Notes under the pieces: model-generated | The model's input: only the letters and a program-made list of their open reading frames with translations | The model's database searches: none | Told to the model about the DNA's origin: nothing | Translations under genes and position numbers: made by a program | In this document: one piece after another, positions 24,954 to 33,960 of the stretch | Layout of the letters: every line of letters starts with the position of its first letter | Numbering within the stretch: the stretch's first letter is position 1 | From: Egibacter rhizosphaerae | Lineage (GTDB): Bacteria > Actinomycetota > Nitriliruptoria > Euzebyales > Egibacteraceae | Length of the DNA: 64,000 nucleotides | Reading direction: 5' to 3' | Assembly: GCF_004322855.1 (NCBI RefSeq) | Contig: NZ_CP036402.1 | Span: 4,092,001-4,156,000, forward strand

Positions 24954-26369
24954 ATGCAGGGACACGCGAACGGACACAGGAGACGGCGTCGTCACGCCGT
25001 CGCGCGTCCGTGGATCTGGCTCGCTGCGCTGGCCGCGTTGATGCTGCTGGCCGCGGCGTGCGAGGCGGACCCGGATGACGAGCTCGTCGAGGACCCCGAA
25101 GCCGAGGCCGACGAGTCGGACGAGGACGATCCCGAGGACGATCCCGACGACGATCCCGACGACGAGCCGGACGACGAGGACGACGAGGACGACGAGCCCG
25201 ATGAGGAGGACGAGCCCGACCCCGACGACGACGCCATCACCATCGGCGTGGTGAGCGCCCTGGAGGGACCATTCGCGGACGGCGCGGAGGACGGTGGCCG
25301 CGCGATCGAGATGGCCATCGACGACTTCGACGGTGAGGTGGCAGGTCGGCCCATCGAGACCTCGATCGAGAGCTCCGACACGAGCGCTGATACCGCGGTC
25401 GAACGCTCACGTCAGCTCGTGGAGCAGGAGGAAGTCGACCTCATGTTCGGCCCCTTGTCCGGCACCGAGGGCGTCGCGATCAGCGAGTACGCGGAGACCG
25501 TGCCCGACATGACGTTCATCGACGCGGCCTCCGGCGGGATCCCTTCGACGCTCGAGGGCCCGGACAACTACTTCCGCTTCACCGCCGAGGGCTCCCAGCA
25601 GGGCGGGAACATCGGCACCTACGCGTACGAGGAGTTGGGCTACGAGCGCATGGCCACGCTCGGGGAGGACTACGACTTCCCTCACGCGCTCGTCGGCAGC
25701 TTCATCGAGGACTTCTGCACTGCCGGGGGCGAGGTCGTCGAGGCGTTCTGGGTGCCGCTCGGAGAGTCGGACTACAGCTCGGTGATTGCCTCCATCCCGG
25801 AGGACGTCGACGCGATCTACGGGGGGATCGGTGGCTCGGATGCCGTGAACTTCCTCGAGCAGTCCATTGAGTTCGGCATCGACGTACCCATCGTCGGTGG
25901 GTCGATCCTCGTCGACGAGACGGTCCTCGCCGCGGAGGGCGCCGACCTCCGGGAGGCCGTCACCGACATCGTGGCGAGTGCTCCCGTGCATCCCAACCCC
26001 GACGACGAGCTCTGGGTGGAGTGGTCGGAGCGCTATCACGACATGTTCCCGGACGAGGGATTCGACGAGCCCTCGCTGTTCGCGGCGCTCTACTACAACA
26101 ACTTCCGTTCGCTGCTCGAGGCGGTCGAGAGCGTCGACGGCGACCTCGACGACCGTGACGCCCTCCATGAGGCCCTCCGGGACCTGGAATGGGAGGGCCC
26201 GATCGGCCCGGTCGGTCCTCTCAACGAGAACAACCAGGGGTCGGTCCGGAACTTCATCTTCGAGATCGCCGAGGGTGAGGGCGAGGAGCTCGACACCGAG
26301 CTCCGTCAGGTGGACGACGGCATCGAGCCGGCGGAGGAGGTCTACGAGCGCATGGACGGTTGCCCGTAG
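24954..26369 (+). CDS. Liv-type substrate-binding lipoprotein with acidic linker
   Basis: A 471-residue extracellular binding protein. A basic N terminus and hydrophobic stretch lead to a lipobox (LLAAAC). Directly after it comes a roughly 55-residue run almost entirely of Asp, Glu and Pro (about 37-95), then the periplasmic-binding fold beginning ITIGVVSALEGPFADGAEDG. Such binding proteins deliver ligand to LivHM. The acidic linker probably acts as a charged tether away from the membrane. ATG 24954 follows a GGAGGGGAG site. Ligand unknown; the operon suggests an organic or aromatic acid rather than leucine. Confidence 0.9.
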   Translation: MQGHANGHRRRRRHAVARPWIWLAALAALMLLAAACEADPDDELVEDPEAEADESDEDDPEDDPDDDPDDEPDDEDDEDDEPDEEDEPDPDDDAITIGVVSALEGPFADGAEDGGRAIEMAIDDFDGEVAGRPIETSIESSDTSADTAVERSRQLVEQEEVDLMFGPLSGTEGVAISEYAETVPDMTFIDAASGGIPSTLEGPDNYFRFTAEGSQQGGNIGTYAYEELGYERMATLGEDYDFPHALVGSFIEDFCTAGGEVVEAFWVPLGESDYSSVIASIPEDVDAIYGGIGGSDAVNFLEQSIEFGIDVPIVGGSILVDETVLAAEGADLREAVTDIVASAPVHPNPDDELWVEWSERYHDMFPDEGFDEPSLFAALYYNNFRSLLEAVESVDGDLDDRDALHEALRDLEWEGPIGPVGPLNENNQGSVRNFIFEIAEGEGEELDTELRQVDDGIEPAEEVYERMDGCP

Positions 26370-27154
26370 TGACGGCCGATGATCAGGGAGCTGCCGACGG
26401 TGAGGCCCCGGCCCTGCGAGTGCGGGGCCTCACCAAGGACTTCGGCGGCATCCGCGCCGTGGCCGACGTCGATCTCGTCGTCGGCCACGGCGAGCGGGTC
26501 TCGGTAATCGGCCCGAACGGGGCGGGCAAGAGCACGTTGTTCAATCTCGTCGCCGGTGCGCACTCTCCGACGCACGGGCAGATCGAACTTTTCGGGGAGG
26601 ACGTCACCCGACTTCCCAGCCGCCGCCGTGCCCACCGAGGATTGGGGCGGACCTTCCAGACCTCGCGCCTGTTTACCGAGATGTCCGTCGCCGACAACAT
26701 CTACCTGTCCCTCGTGGGTCGGCCGCGGGCGGTGAACCGCCTCCGCCCGGTGATCACCGACAGGGTGCGCGAGCAGCGGGTGCACGAGCTCGCCGACTTG
26801 GTCGGCCTCGACGGGACGCTTGCGACCCGCGTTGGCGAGCTCTCGCACGGGGAGCAGCGGCAGCTCGAGGTCGCCATGGCGCTCGGGAGCGATCCGCGGC
26901 TACTGATGCTCGACGAGCCGGCGGCCGGTCTGTCCCCCTCGGAGCGGAGCCAGCTCACGGAGCTGCTCCTCGGGCTCGACACCTCGGTCACGGTTCTGCT
27001 CATCGAACACGACATGGAGATCGCGCTGGTCGTGGGTGAGCGCGTCGTCGTGATGCACGAAGGCGAGAAGCTCTTGGAGGGGCCGCCCGGCGAGGTCCGT
27101 GGCAGTCACCGGGTGCAGGAGATCTACCTCGGAGCCAGCTATGCCGGAGACTGA
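26369..27154 (+). CDS. livG: Liv-type ABC transporter ATPase (LivG family)
   Basis: A 261-residue ABC ATPase. Walker A is GPNGAGKST, the signature LSHGEQRQLE and Walker B LLMLDEPAAG. The LivG-type motif GLGRTFQTSRLF is present. GTG 26369 shares a base with the stop of the binding-protein gene. It powers the permease pair with LivF. Confidence 0.93.
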   Translation: MTADDQGAADGEAPALRVRGLTKDFGGIRAVADVDLVVGHGERVSVIGPNGAGKSTLFNLVAGAHSPTHGQIELFGEDVTRLPSRRRAHRGLGRTFQTSRLFTEMSVADNIYLSLVGRPRAVNRLRPVITDRVREQRVHELADLVGLDGTLATRVGELSHGEQRQLEVAMALGSDPRLLMLDEPAAGLSPSERSQLTELLLGLDTSVTVLLIEHDMEIALVVGERVVVMHEGEKLLEGPPGEVRGSHRVQEIYLGASYAGD

Positions 27155-27884
27155 TGTCACCACGGCGACATCCGAGGACAGCGCGGTGACCCGGTTCGTC
27201 GTCGAAGGGCTGAACGTCTACTACGGCCAGGTCCACATCCTTCAGGACGTGACCTTTCGCGTCTACGACGAGCCCGTCGCCATGGTCGGGCGCAACGGGA
27301 TGGGGAAGACCACGCTCGCCAAGACCATCGTCGGACTGCTGTCACCCGAGTCGGGCTCGATTCGCTTCGAGGGCAAGGAGCTCGCGCGGCAACCGCCCTA
27401 CAAGGTGGTTCGCTCCGGTATCGGCTACGTCCCGCAGGGTCGCCGCATCTTCCCGACGCTGAGCGTGCACGAGCATCTCCGGATGGTCGGCGCGCCGGCT
27501 GGTGCACGGTGGACCGCCGAGGCGGTGTACGAACTGTTCCCCCGGCTCGCCGATCGCCGGAACCAAGGGGCGTCGAATCTCTCCGGGGGCGAGCAGCAGA
27601 TGCTCGCGATCGCCCGGGCGTTGCTGACGCAACCGAGGCTGCTGGTGATGGACGAACCCTCGGAGGGCCTCGCGCCGGCGATCGTCGACCTCCTCGCGCA
27701 GACGTTGCGTGATCTCGCGACCGAAGGGCAGCAGACGTTCGTAATCGAGCAGAACCTGCGCTTTGCGAGCGAGCTCAGCGATCACCTGCTGGTCATGGTC
27801 AATGGGCGGGTCGCCACCGAGGTCGCCGCGAGCGATCTACTCACCGATCCTGAGCTGCAGAGCCGCTACCTGGGAGTGGGTTGA
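27141..27884 (+). CDS. livF: Liv-type ABC transporter ATPase (LivF family)
   Basis: A 247-residue ABC ATPase with Walker A GRNGMGKTT, LivF-type GYVPQGRRIFPTLSV, signature LSGGEQQML and Walker B LLVMDEPSEGLAP. ATG 27141 lies 14 bp inside the end of livG. Its stop overlaps the start of the aldehyde dehydrogenase gene, so transport and catabolism are translationally linked. Confidence 0.93.
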   Translation: MPETDVTTATSEDSAVTRFVVEGLNVYYGQVHILQDVTFRVYDEPVAMVGRNGMGKTTLAKTIVGLLSPESGSIRFEGKELARQPPYKVVRSGIGYVPQGRRIFPTLSVHEHLRMVGAPAGARWTAEAVYELFPRLADRRNQGASNLSGGEQQMLAIARALLTQPRLLVMDEPSEGLAPAIVDLLAQTLRDLATEGQQTFVIEQNLRFASELSDHLLVMVNGRVATEVAASDLLTDPELQSRYLGVG

Positions 27885-29371
27885 TGACGGCAGGAGGCAG
27901 TGTGACGAGTGGACTCCGAGAGGCCGGGTTGCTCCACTCCGCGGCGCTCATCGGGGGACGATGGGTCGATGCTGACGACGGTGGATCGTTCGGGGTCGTC
28001 GATCCAGCGAACGGTCAGGAGCTCGGTCGAGTGGCGCGCTGCGGTCCAGCCGAGACCCGTCGGGCGATCGAGGCGGCCGAGGCCGCGCAGCCGGCATGGC
28101 GGGCCCGAACCGCGAAGGAGCGGGCGCGCATCCTTCGGGCATGGGCGGACCTCCTGTCGGCCCACGAGGATGATCTCGCTCGATTGCTCACGCTCGAACA
28201 AGGAAAGCCCCTCGCCGAGTCCCGCGCGGAGATCGCCTACGGGGCCGCGTTCTTCGAGTGGTTCGGGGAACAGGCCAAGCGTTTGGACGGCGAAGTCGTC
28301 CCGCCCCATCACGCCGACAAACGGGTGCTTGTCACGCGGGAGCCGGTGGGCGTCACGGGCGGCATCACGCCATGGAACTTCCCAGTGGCGATGCCCGCCC
28401 GGAAGGCCGCGCCGGCACTGGCGGCTGGATGCGCGATGGTGCTCAAGCCGGCCGAGCAGACCCCCTTGAGCGCGCTGGCCGTCGCGGAGCTCGGAGTTCG
28501 GGCGGGCCTGCCCCCGGGGGTGTTCAACGTCGTCACCGGTGATGCCGAGGACGCCCCGCTGATCGGGGAGGAGCTCACCGGCAACCCGACCGTGCGCAAG
28601 GTCGGGTTCACCGGCTCGACGGCGGTCGGCAAGCTGCTCATGGCGCAGTGTGCCCCGCAGGTCACACGAATCTCGCTGGAGTTGGGAGGCAACGCGCCGT
28701 TCATCGTCTTCGACGACGCCGACCTCGAGGCTGCGATCGCCGGGGCGTTGATCTGCAAGTTCCGCAACAGCGGTCAGACGTGCATCTCCGCCAACCGGAT
28801 CCTGGTCCAGGACCGCATCCACGACGACTTCGTGGACGGGCTCGTGAAGGCGGCGTCCGAGCTCCCGGTGGGCAACGGACTCGATCCCGACACGCGCGTC
28901 GGGCCTCTGATCGACAGGCAGGGCTACGAGAAGGTCGCTGACCACGTCGCCGACGCGCGGGAGCGCGGCGCGGACGTGCTCCTCGGGGGCGAATCGCACG
29001 CGCTCGGCGGGACCTTCTGGCAGCCGACGGTGCTCAGCGGCGTCGACGAAACCATGGCGATGTCGCACGACGAGACGTTCGGTCCGGTCGCGGGCGTGCG
29101 ACGGTTCCGGACCGAGGACGAGGCGATCACCGTGGCCAACAGCACCCGTTATGGGCTGGCGTCCTACTTCTACGCCCGCGATGTCGCCCGGGTGTGGCGG
29201 GTCTCCGAGGCGCTCGAGTTCGGGATCGTGGGCGTCAACACCGGTCTCATCTCCACCGAGATCGCGCCGTTCGGGGGGTACAAGGAATCGGGCCTCGGGC
29301 GGGAGGGCTCGCAGCACGGAATCGACGACTGGGTCGAGCTCAAATACCACTGCCTCGGGGAGATCGAGTAG
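27884..29371 (+). CDS. Succinate-semialdehyde dehydrogenase-like aldehyde dehydrogenase (GabD family)
   Basis: A roughly 495-residue ALDH with PWNFPVAMPARKAAPALAAG, general-base Glu in SLELGGNAPF and catalytic Cys in NSGQTCISANR, typical of NAD(P)-dependent GabD. This group oxidises succinate semialdehyde and, in some members, alpha-ketoglutarate semialdehyde or glutarate semialdehyde. Start may be ATG 27884 (overlapping livF) or GTG 27902 behind AGGAGG. A second semialdehyde dehydrogenase in the region suggests either two branches or two intermediates. Confidence 0.9.
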   Translation: MTAGGSVTSGLREAGLLHSAALIGGRWVDADDGGSFGVVDPANGQELGRVARCGPAETRRAIEAAEAAQPAWRARTAKERARILRAWADLLSAHEDDLARLLTLEQGKPLAESRAEIAYGAAFFEWFGEQAKRLDGEVVPPHHADKRVLVTREPVGVTGGITPWNFPVAMPARKAAPALAAGCAMVLKPAEQTPLSALAVAELGVRAGLPPGVFNVVTGDAEDAPLIGEELTGNPTVRKVGFTGSTAVGKLLMAQCAPQVTRISLELGGNAPFIVFDDADLEAAIAGALICKFRNSGQTCISANRILVQDRIHDDFVDGLVKAASELPVGNGLDPDTRVGPLIDRQGYEKVADHVADARERGADVLLGGESHALGGTFWQPTVLSGVDETMAMSHDETFGPVAGVRRFRTEDEAITVANSTRYGLASYFYARDVARVWRVSEALEFGIVGVNTGLISTEIAPFGGYKESGLGREGSQHGIDDWVELKYHCLGEIE

Positions 29372-29407
29372 CTCCCGTGCGCGGAGCTCCGGAAAGGATC
29401 AGCAGAC

Positions 29408-30163
29408 ATGAGATTGGACGGTAAGACCGCGATCGTCACCGGCGGGGCCATGGGCATCGGCCAGGCGATCGCGCGCGGATACGCCGCCGAAGGTGCCTCC
29501 GTTGTGATCGCCGACCTGAAGGGAGCGGAGGGGGCGGCAGGTGAGCTGACTCGTGGTGGGGCGACCGCGCTCGGGGTGGACGCCGACGTGACGTCGGAGC
29601 GTGATATGCACGCCATGGTCGAGGCGGCGGTCGACGCGTTCGGGGGCGTGGACGTGCTGGTGAACAATGCGGGCATCTACGCGTCACTCACGCCCGGCCC
29701 GTTCGAGGACATCGACGCCGAGGAGTGGCGTCAGGTCATGGACGCCAATGTGCTCGGCCCCTTCCTCGCCGCACGCGCCGTCGTTCCCGCCATGCGGCGC
29801 GCGGGTGGGGGGCGCATCATCAACATGGCCTCCGGAACGCCGTTCAAGGGTGTCCCGTACCTCCTGCACTACACGAGCAGCAAGGGTGCCGTGGTGGCGT
29901 TCACCCGAGCACTCGCGAAGGAACTCGGCGGCGACGATGTGCTGGTCAACGCGATCGCTCCGGGGTTCACGCTGTCCGATGGAGTGGAGGCCAACCCCGT
30001 GCAGATCGAGAAGCTTCGCGATATCTCGCGCTCGGCTCGGACACTGCAGCGCGACCAGTTCCCCGAGGACATCGTCGGGGCCGCGATCTTCTTCGCCAGC
30101 GACGACTCGACGTTCATCACCGGCCAGAGCCTGCTGGTCGACGGAGGTGCCTACTTCAACTAA
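29408..30163 (+). CDS. SDR-family oxidoreductase 1
   Basis: A 251-residue classical short-chain dehydrogenase. It has the cofactor motif TGGAMGIGQ, NNAG, and the catalytic Tyr-Lys in HYTSSKGAVVAF. The Asp at the end of strand 2 (VIADLKG) predicts NAD(H) use. It follows the aldehyde dehydrogenase by 36 bp with AAAGGA upstream. Probable role: oxidation of an alcohol intermediate; substrate unknown. Confidence 0.88.
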   Translation: MRLDGKTAIVTGGAMGIGQAIARGYAAEGASVVIADLKGAEGAAGELTRGGATALGVDADVTSERDMHAMVEAAVDAFGGVDVLVNNAGIYASLTPGPFEDIDAEEWRQVMDANVLGPFLAARAVVPAMRRAGGGRIINMASGTPFKGVPYLLHYTSSKGAVVAFTRALAKELGGDDVLVNAIAPGFTLSDGVEANPVQIEKLRDISRSARTLQRDQFPEDIVGAAIFFASDDSTFITGQSLLVDGGAYFN

Positions 30164-30209
30164 TGCCTTCGCGTCCGGGCTGCCGGTCGCAGTGACGGTA
30201 GGAGGGAAC

Positions 30210-30524
30210 ATGATCGTGGAGCAGCGCACCTACACGCTTGAGGTCGGTGCGGTGGCCGAGTATCTCCGCCTCTACGAGGCGGAGGGTCTCCCGATCCAGG
30301 AGCCGATTCTGGGTCATCTCGTGGGCTACTTCTCGACCGAGGTGGGGCCGCTCAACCGAGTCGTGCACATGTGGGCGTACGAGAGCTTCGCTGAGCGGTC
30401 GGAGCGCCGGGCGAGGCTGGCGGCGGACGAGCGGTGGCGAGCCTTCGTTCCGAAGCTCCGGGAGCTCGTGCAGGCGCAAGAAACCGTGATTCTCTCTCCG
30501 GCCCCGTTCTCCCCGATCCGCTGA
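30210..30524 (+). CDS. NIPSNAP-family protein
   Basis: A 104-residue ferredoxin-like alpha/beta barrel protein beginning MIVEQRTYTLEVGAVAEYL and containing VGYFSTEVGPLNRVVHMWAY, the NIPSNAP signature. These small dimeric proteins often accompany catabolic operons, but their activity is mostly unknown. ATG 30210 has a GGAGGGAAC site. The stop overlaps the start of the cupin gene. With EthD it is the second dimeric barrel protein of this region. Confidence 0.85.
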   Translation: MIVEQRTYTLEVGAVAEYLRLYEAEGLPIQEPILGHLVGYFSTEVGPLNRVVHMWAYESFAERSERRARLAADERWRAFVPKLRELVQAQETVILSPAPFSPIR

Positions 30525-31162
30525 TGGCCAGTACACGCCGACTCAGCCTGTTCCACGATCGCATCGCTGCGACCGCGCGTGCGTTCCCGCCCGCCAGACG
30601 TGTCCTGTACGTGGCCGAGGGCGGGCTCGAGCTCGACCTTCCGGACCGGCCAGGTTCTGTGCTCGACCAGGGGGAGGCACATCACGACACCCGCCCCTTC
30701 TCGGCGGCCGCACACGAGGGCAGCGCCCTCGTCCTGCGGTGGGAACTGGGTGCCCCCGGACAACCCCCGCTCGAAGGCGAGGTCCTGGGCGCTGACATCG
30801 AGGTGGGCGACGATGGCGACCACCTCGTCCGCTGTGACCGCGTCGACTTTCCTCCGGGTGGGGTCGCCTACCTGCACACCCATCAAGGCCCCGGGATTCG
30901 CTGCCTCCTGCAGGGGTCGCTGCGCGTGGAGGTCGACGGGGGCGTGGCGACGCACGACCCGCTCGATGCCTGGTTCGAGGCGGGTCCTGACCCCGTGTAC
31001 GCAGCGGCGAGTGCCGACGAGCCCACTGCTTTCGCACGGGTGATGGTCCTGCCACGCACACTGCTCGGACAACCCTCGATCCGCTATGTGCGCGAAGAGG
31101 ACCGGGACAAGCCCAAGCCACAGCGCTACACGATGCTCGTCGACGAGCCGATGGCCCTGTGA
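30524..31162 (+). CDS. Cupin-domain protein
   Basis: A 212-residue protein with a cupin barrel in the C-terminal half: VAYLHTHQGPGIRCLLQGSL. His-x-His is present, but the usual Glu after it is Gly-rich here, so a metal site is uncertain. The N-terminal half looks like a degenerate second barrel (VLYVAEGGLELDLPDRPG). TGATG overlap with the genes on both sides. It could be a dioxygenase, an isomerase or a ligand-binding protein. Confidence 0.8.
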   Translation: MASTRRLSLFHDRIAATARAFPPARRVLYVAEGGLELDLPDRPGSVLDQGEAHHDTRPFSAAAHEGSALVLRWELGAPGQPPLEGEVLGADIEVGDDGDHLVRCDRVDFPPGGVAYLHTHQGPGIRCLLQGSLRVEVDGGVATHDPLDAWFEAGPDPVYAAASADEPTAFARVMVLPRTLLGQPSIRYVREEDRDKPKPQRYTMLVDEPMAL

Positions 31163-32865
31163 TGGACGCCTCAACCCCTGACTCCGCTGCCATCCCGGCC
31201 GCACGTTCCGGCGGCCGTGTGGTCGTGGATCAGCTGCTGCGGCAAGGTGTCGACCGGGTGTTCTCGGTCCCGGGTGAGAGCTTTCTTCCGGTACTCGACG
31301 GGCTGTACGACGTCGCCGACCGGATCTCCCTCGTCGTGTGCCGCCACGAGGGCTCCGCCGCGAACATGGCTGATGCGCACGGGAAGCTCACGGGTCGACC
31401 CGGTGTCTGCCTCGTGACGAGGGGGCCGGGCGCGACTCATGCGAGCGTGGGCCTGCACACCGCGCACCAGGACTCCACCCCGCTGGTCGCGCTCGTGGGA
31501 CTGATCCCGCGGGGCCATCGTGAGCGAGAGGCGTTCCAGGAGATCGACCTCCCGGGGGCGCTCGGCTGGACCACGAAGTGGGTGGCAGAGGTCGACGAGG
31601 CAGCGAGGCTCCCCGAACTTCTCGCTCGCGCGTTCCACGTCGCGAGCTCCGGCCGGCCGGGACCGGTGGCGCTGGGGCTCCCGGAGGACGTGCTCACCGA
31701 GTTCGTGGTCGTCGACGACGCGCCCCCGGCACGGAGCACCACGACTCATCCCGCGCCCGAATCGGTGGACGAAACCGCGGAGTCGCTCGAGAGAGCACGG
31801 CGACCGCTCCTGCTGGTGGGCGGCGGGGGCTGGACCCCCCAGGCGAGCGATGAGCTCGCCGGTCTGGCCGCCGATACCGATCTGCCCGTCGTGGCTGCGT
31901 TCAGGCGTCAGGACGTTCTCGACAACGACGATCCCCGTTACGTGGGGGTCGCCGGGCTCGGGATCGACCCCGCCCTTGCCCAGCGCCTCCACGATGCGGA
32001 TCTCGTGGTCGCGATCGGGCCGCGCTTGGGGGACGCGACCACGGGCGGCTACACGCATCTTCTCGTGCCACGGCCCCGCCAACAGCTCGTGCACGTGCAC
32101 CCGGATCCCGACGAGCTCGGACGCGTCTACCAGCCGCATCTCGCGATCGCCTCGAACCCGGAGCCGTTCCTCGCCGCACTACGAGCGCGCAGGCGGATCA
32201 GTGCCCCCCCGTGGGCGGCGTGGCGCGCGGATGCGCGTGCCGACTACGAACGCTTCCAGGAGGGGAACCCGGAGCACGGTGACGTCGTGTTGTCCGCGGT
32301 GATGGCCACGCTGCGGGATCGCCTCCCCCGGGACGCGATCGTGACGAACGGCGCGGGGAACTACACGGTGTGGGTGCACCGCTATCTCCGCTGGCATGTC
32401 TATCGCACACAGCTCGCCCCGACCAGCGGTGCGATGGGTTACGGGGTCCCCGCGGCGATCGCCGCCAAGCTGCACGATCCCGAGCGCGTCGTGGTGGCCT
32501 TCGCTGGCGACGGGTGCTTCCTCATGAGCGCGGGCGAGTTCGCCACGGCGGTGCAGTACGGGCTCGGCGTCGTCTTCATCGTCGTGAACAACCGTCGCTA
32601 TGCGACGATCCGCATGCACCAGGAGCGACAGTTCCCGGGGCGACCGTTCGGCACGGACGTGGGCCCCGTGGATTTCGCGGCGCTGGCTCGCGCCCATGGC
32701 GCCCACGGTGAACGGGTCACCCACACCGACGAGTTCGCCCCCGCGTTCGATCGGGCCAGGAGTGCCGGAGGCCCGGTGCTCCTGGATGTCGTCGTCGAGC
32801 CCGACCAACTCCTGCCGCATGCGACGGTCACGAGCATCCGTGCGGTCGAGCGGGGAGGGGCATGA
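31162..32865 (+). CDS. ThDP-dependent enzyme of the acetolactate synthase/decarboxylase family
   Basis: A 567-residue protein with the three-domain plan of the family. The catalytic Glu is in CRHEGSAANMAD of the PYR domain. The ThDP/Mg motif is GDGCFLMSAGEF to VVNNRRY in the PP domain. The FAD-binding residues of true acetolactate synthase are not evident. Enzymes of this fold decarboxylate 2-keto acids or cleave and join carbon bonds (oxalyl-CoA, benzoylformate, IolD-type). Last gene of the Liv operon, one-base overlap with the cupin gene. The reaction is not predictable from sequence. Confidence 0.85.
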   Translation: MDASTPDSAAIPAARSGGRVVVDQLLRQGVDRVFSVPGESFLPVLDGLYDVADRISLVVCRHEGSAANMADAHGKLTGRPGVCLVTRGPGATHASVGLHTAHQDSTPLVALVGLIPRGHREREAFQEIDLPGALGWTTKWVAEVDEAARLPELLARAFHVASSGRPGPVALGLPEDVLTEFVVVDDAPPARSTTTHPAPESVDETAESLERARRPLLLVGGGGWTPQASDELAGLAADTDLPVVAAFRRQDVLDNDDPRYVGVAGLGIDPALAQRLHDADLVVAIGPRLGDATTGGYTHLLVPRPRQQLVHVHPDPDELGRVYQPHLAIASNPEPFLAALRARRRISAPPWAAWRADARADYERFQEGNPEHGDVVLSAVMATLRDRLPRDAIVTNGAGNYTVWVHRYLRWHVYRTQLAPTSGAMGYGVPAAIAAKLHDPERVVVAFAGDGCFLMSAGEFATAVQYGLGVVFIVVNNRRYATIRMHQERQFPGRPFGTDVGPVDFAALARAHGAHGERVTHTDEFAPAFDRARSAGGPVLLDVVVEPDQLLPHATVTSIRAVERGGA

Positions 32866-32999
32866 TGCGTGTGATCGATTGCAAGGGGCATCTATCGTGG
32901 CAGCACGACGGCGCGACGGGAGGCACGCGGAGGGGTGCTGGTGCCGCGCTTCCCGGGTGCGCGTTCGGACCGCTGACCACGTGGTAGGAGCTCGCCGAG

Positions 33000-33863
33000 G
33001 TGACATCTGAGGCACGGGTAGAGGACGAGACGGTGGACGAGGGGTCGCGGGCCGGTGACGGGAGCGTCCAGTCAGTCGCGCGAGCGCTCACCTTGCTCGA
33101 GCTCCTCGCGACCGCACGGGAACCTCTGGGGATCAGCGACCTCTGTAAGGCCACCAACTTGCCGGCCGCCACGATCCACCGGCTACTGGCCACCCTTGTG
33201 AGCTACGGCTACGCCCGTCGGGACCCCGAGACCCGGAAGTACGCCTCCGGAGTGGGGCTGGTCCGGCTCGACGCCACGGCGGGACACCAGTTCGGAGCCT
33301 GGACGGAGCCGTACCTGCTCGAGCTCGTGGACCACAGTGGGGAGACCACCAGCATCGCGGTCCTCCAAGCCGACGAGGTCGTGTACATCCGCCAGGTGCC
33401 CTCCCCACACGCCATGCGGATGAGCACCGAGGTGGGGCGCCGATCGGCATGTCATGCCACCGGGGCGGGCAAGGTGCTCCTCGCCTTTCAGCCCCGCGAG
33501 GTCCTGCGAAGGCTCACCGGGGCCGGGGCACTCCTCCCCTATACGGACCGGACCATCACGGACCCCGAGGAGTTGGCCGAGGAGCTCGAGCAGGTTGGTG
33601 CGGCCGGTTACGCATTCGGGGACGAGGAGGAGGAGCGTGGGGTCCTGTCCGTCGCCGTTCCCGTCTTCGCCTCCGGCCGCCCCGTCGCCGCACTCAACAT
33701 CGCGGGGCCCACCAGCCGGTTCACCCGCGCGGACGCCGAGGCGATCGTCCCGGCGATGCATCGGGTTTCGGCGCAACTCAGCGCCACCCTTATGGCGGAG
33801 GAGCACGGGGCCCCGGAACCGGGACACGGGGCGGGTTCCACCCGCAGGCCCTCCGCGCCGTGA
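33000..33863 (+). CDS. IclR-family transcriptional regulator 2
   Basis: A 287-residue IclR protein: winged helix about 20-85 (SVQSVARALTLLELLA, LPAATIHRLLATL) and effector domain about 100-265 (GRRSACHATGAGKVLLAF, EEERGVLSVAVPVF). GTG 33000 has an AGGAG site. It lies after the Liv operon and before the CoxD/E pair, 134 bp from the former. Likely regulates this half of the region. No TTCCG-N5-CGGAA site was found in its own upstream sequence. Confidence 0.9.
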   Translation: MTSEARVEDETVDEGSRAGDGSVQSVARALTLLELLATAREPLGISDLCKATNLPAATIHRLLATLVSYGYARRDPETRKYASGVGLVRLDATAGHQFGAWTEPYLLELVDHSGETTSIAVLQADEVVYIRQVPSPHAMRMSTEVGRRSACHATGAGKVLLAFQPREVLRRLTGAGALLPYTDRTITDPEELAEELEQVGAAGYAFGDEEEERGVLSVAVPVFASGRPVAALNIAGPTSRFTRADAEAIVPAMHRVSAQLSATLMAEEHGAPEPGHGAGSTRRPSAP

Positions 33864-33960
33864 TCGCGCTGGTGTCGAGGCGGACAACCCACGAACACCC
33901 GGGAGGCGCGGGACCCGCCGAGCCGTAATCGTTCCGTCCGCAACGTGAGGGGCTGTCTCC

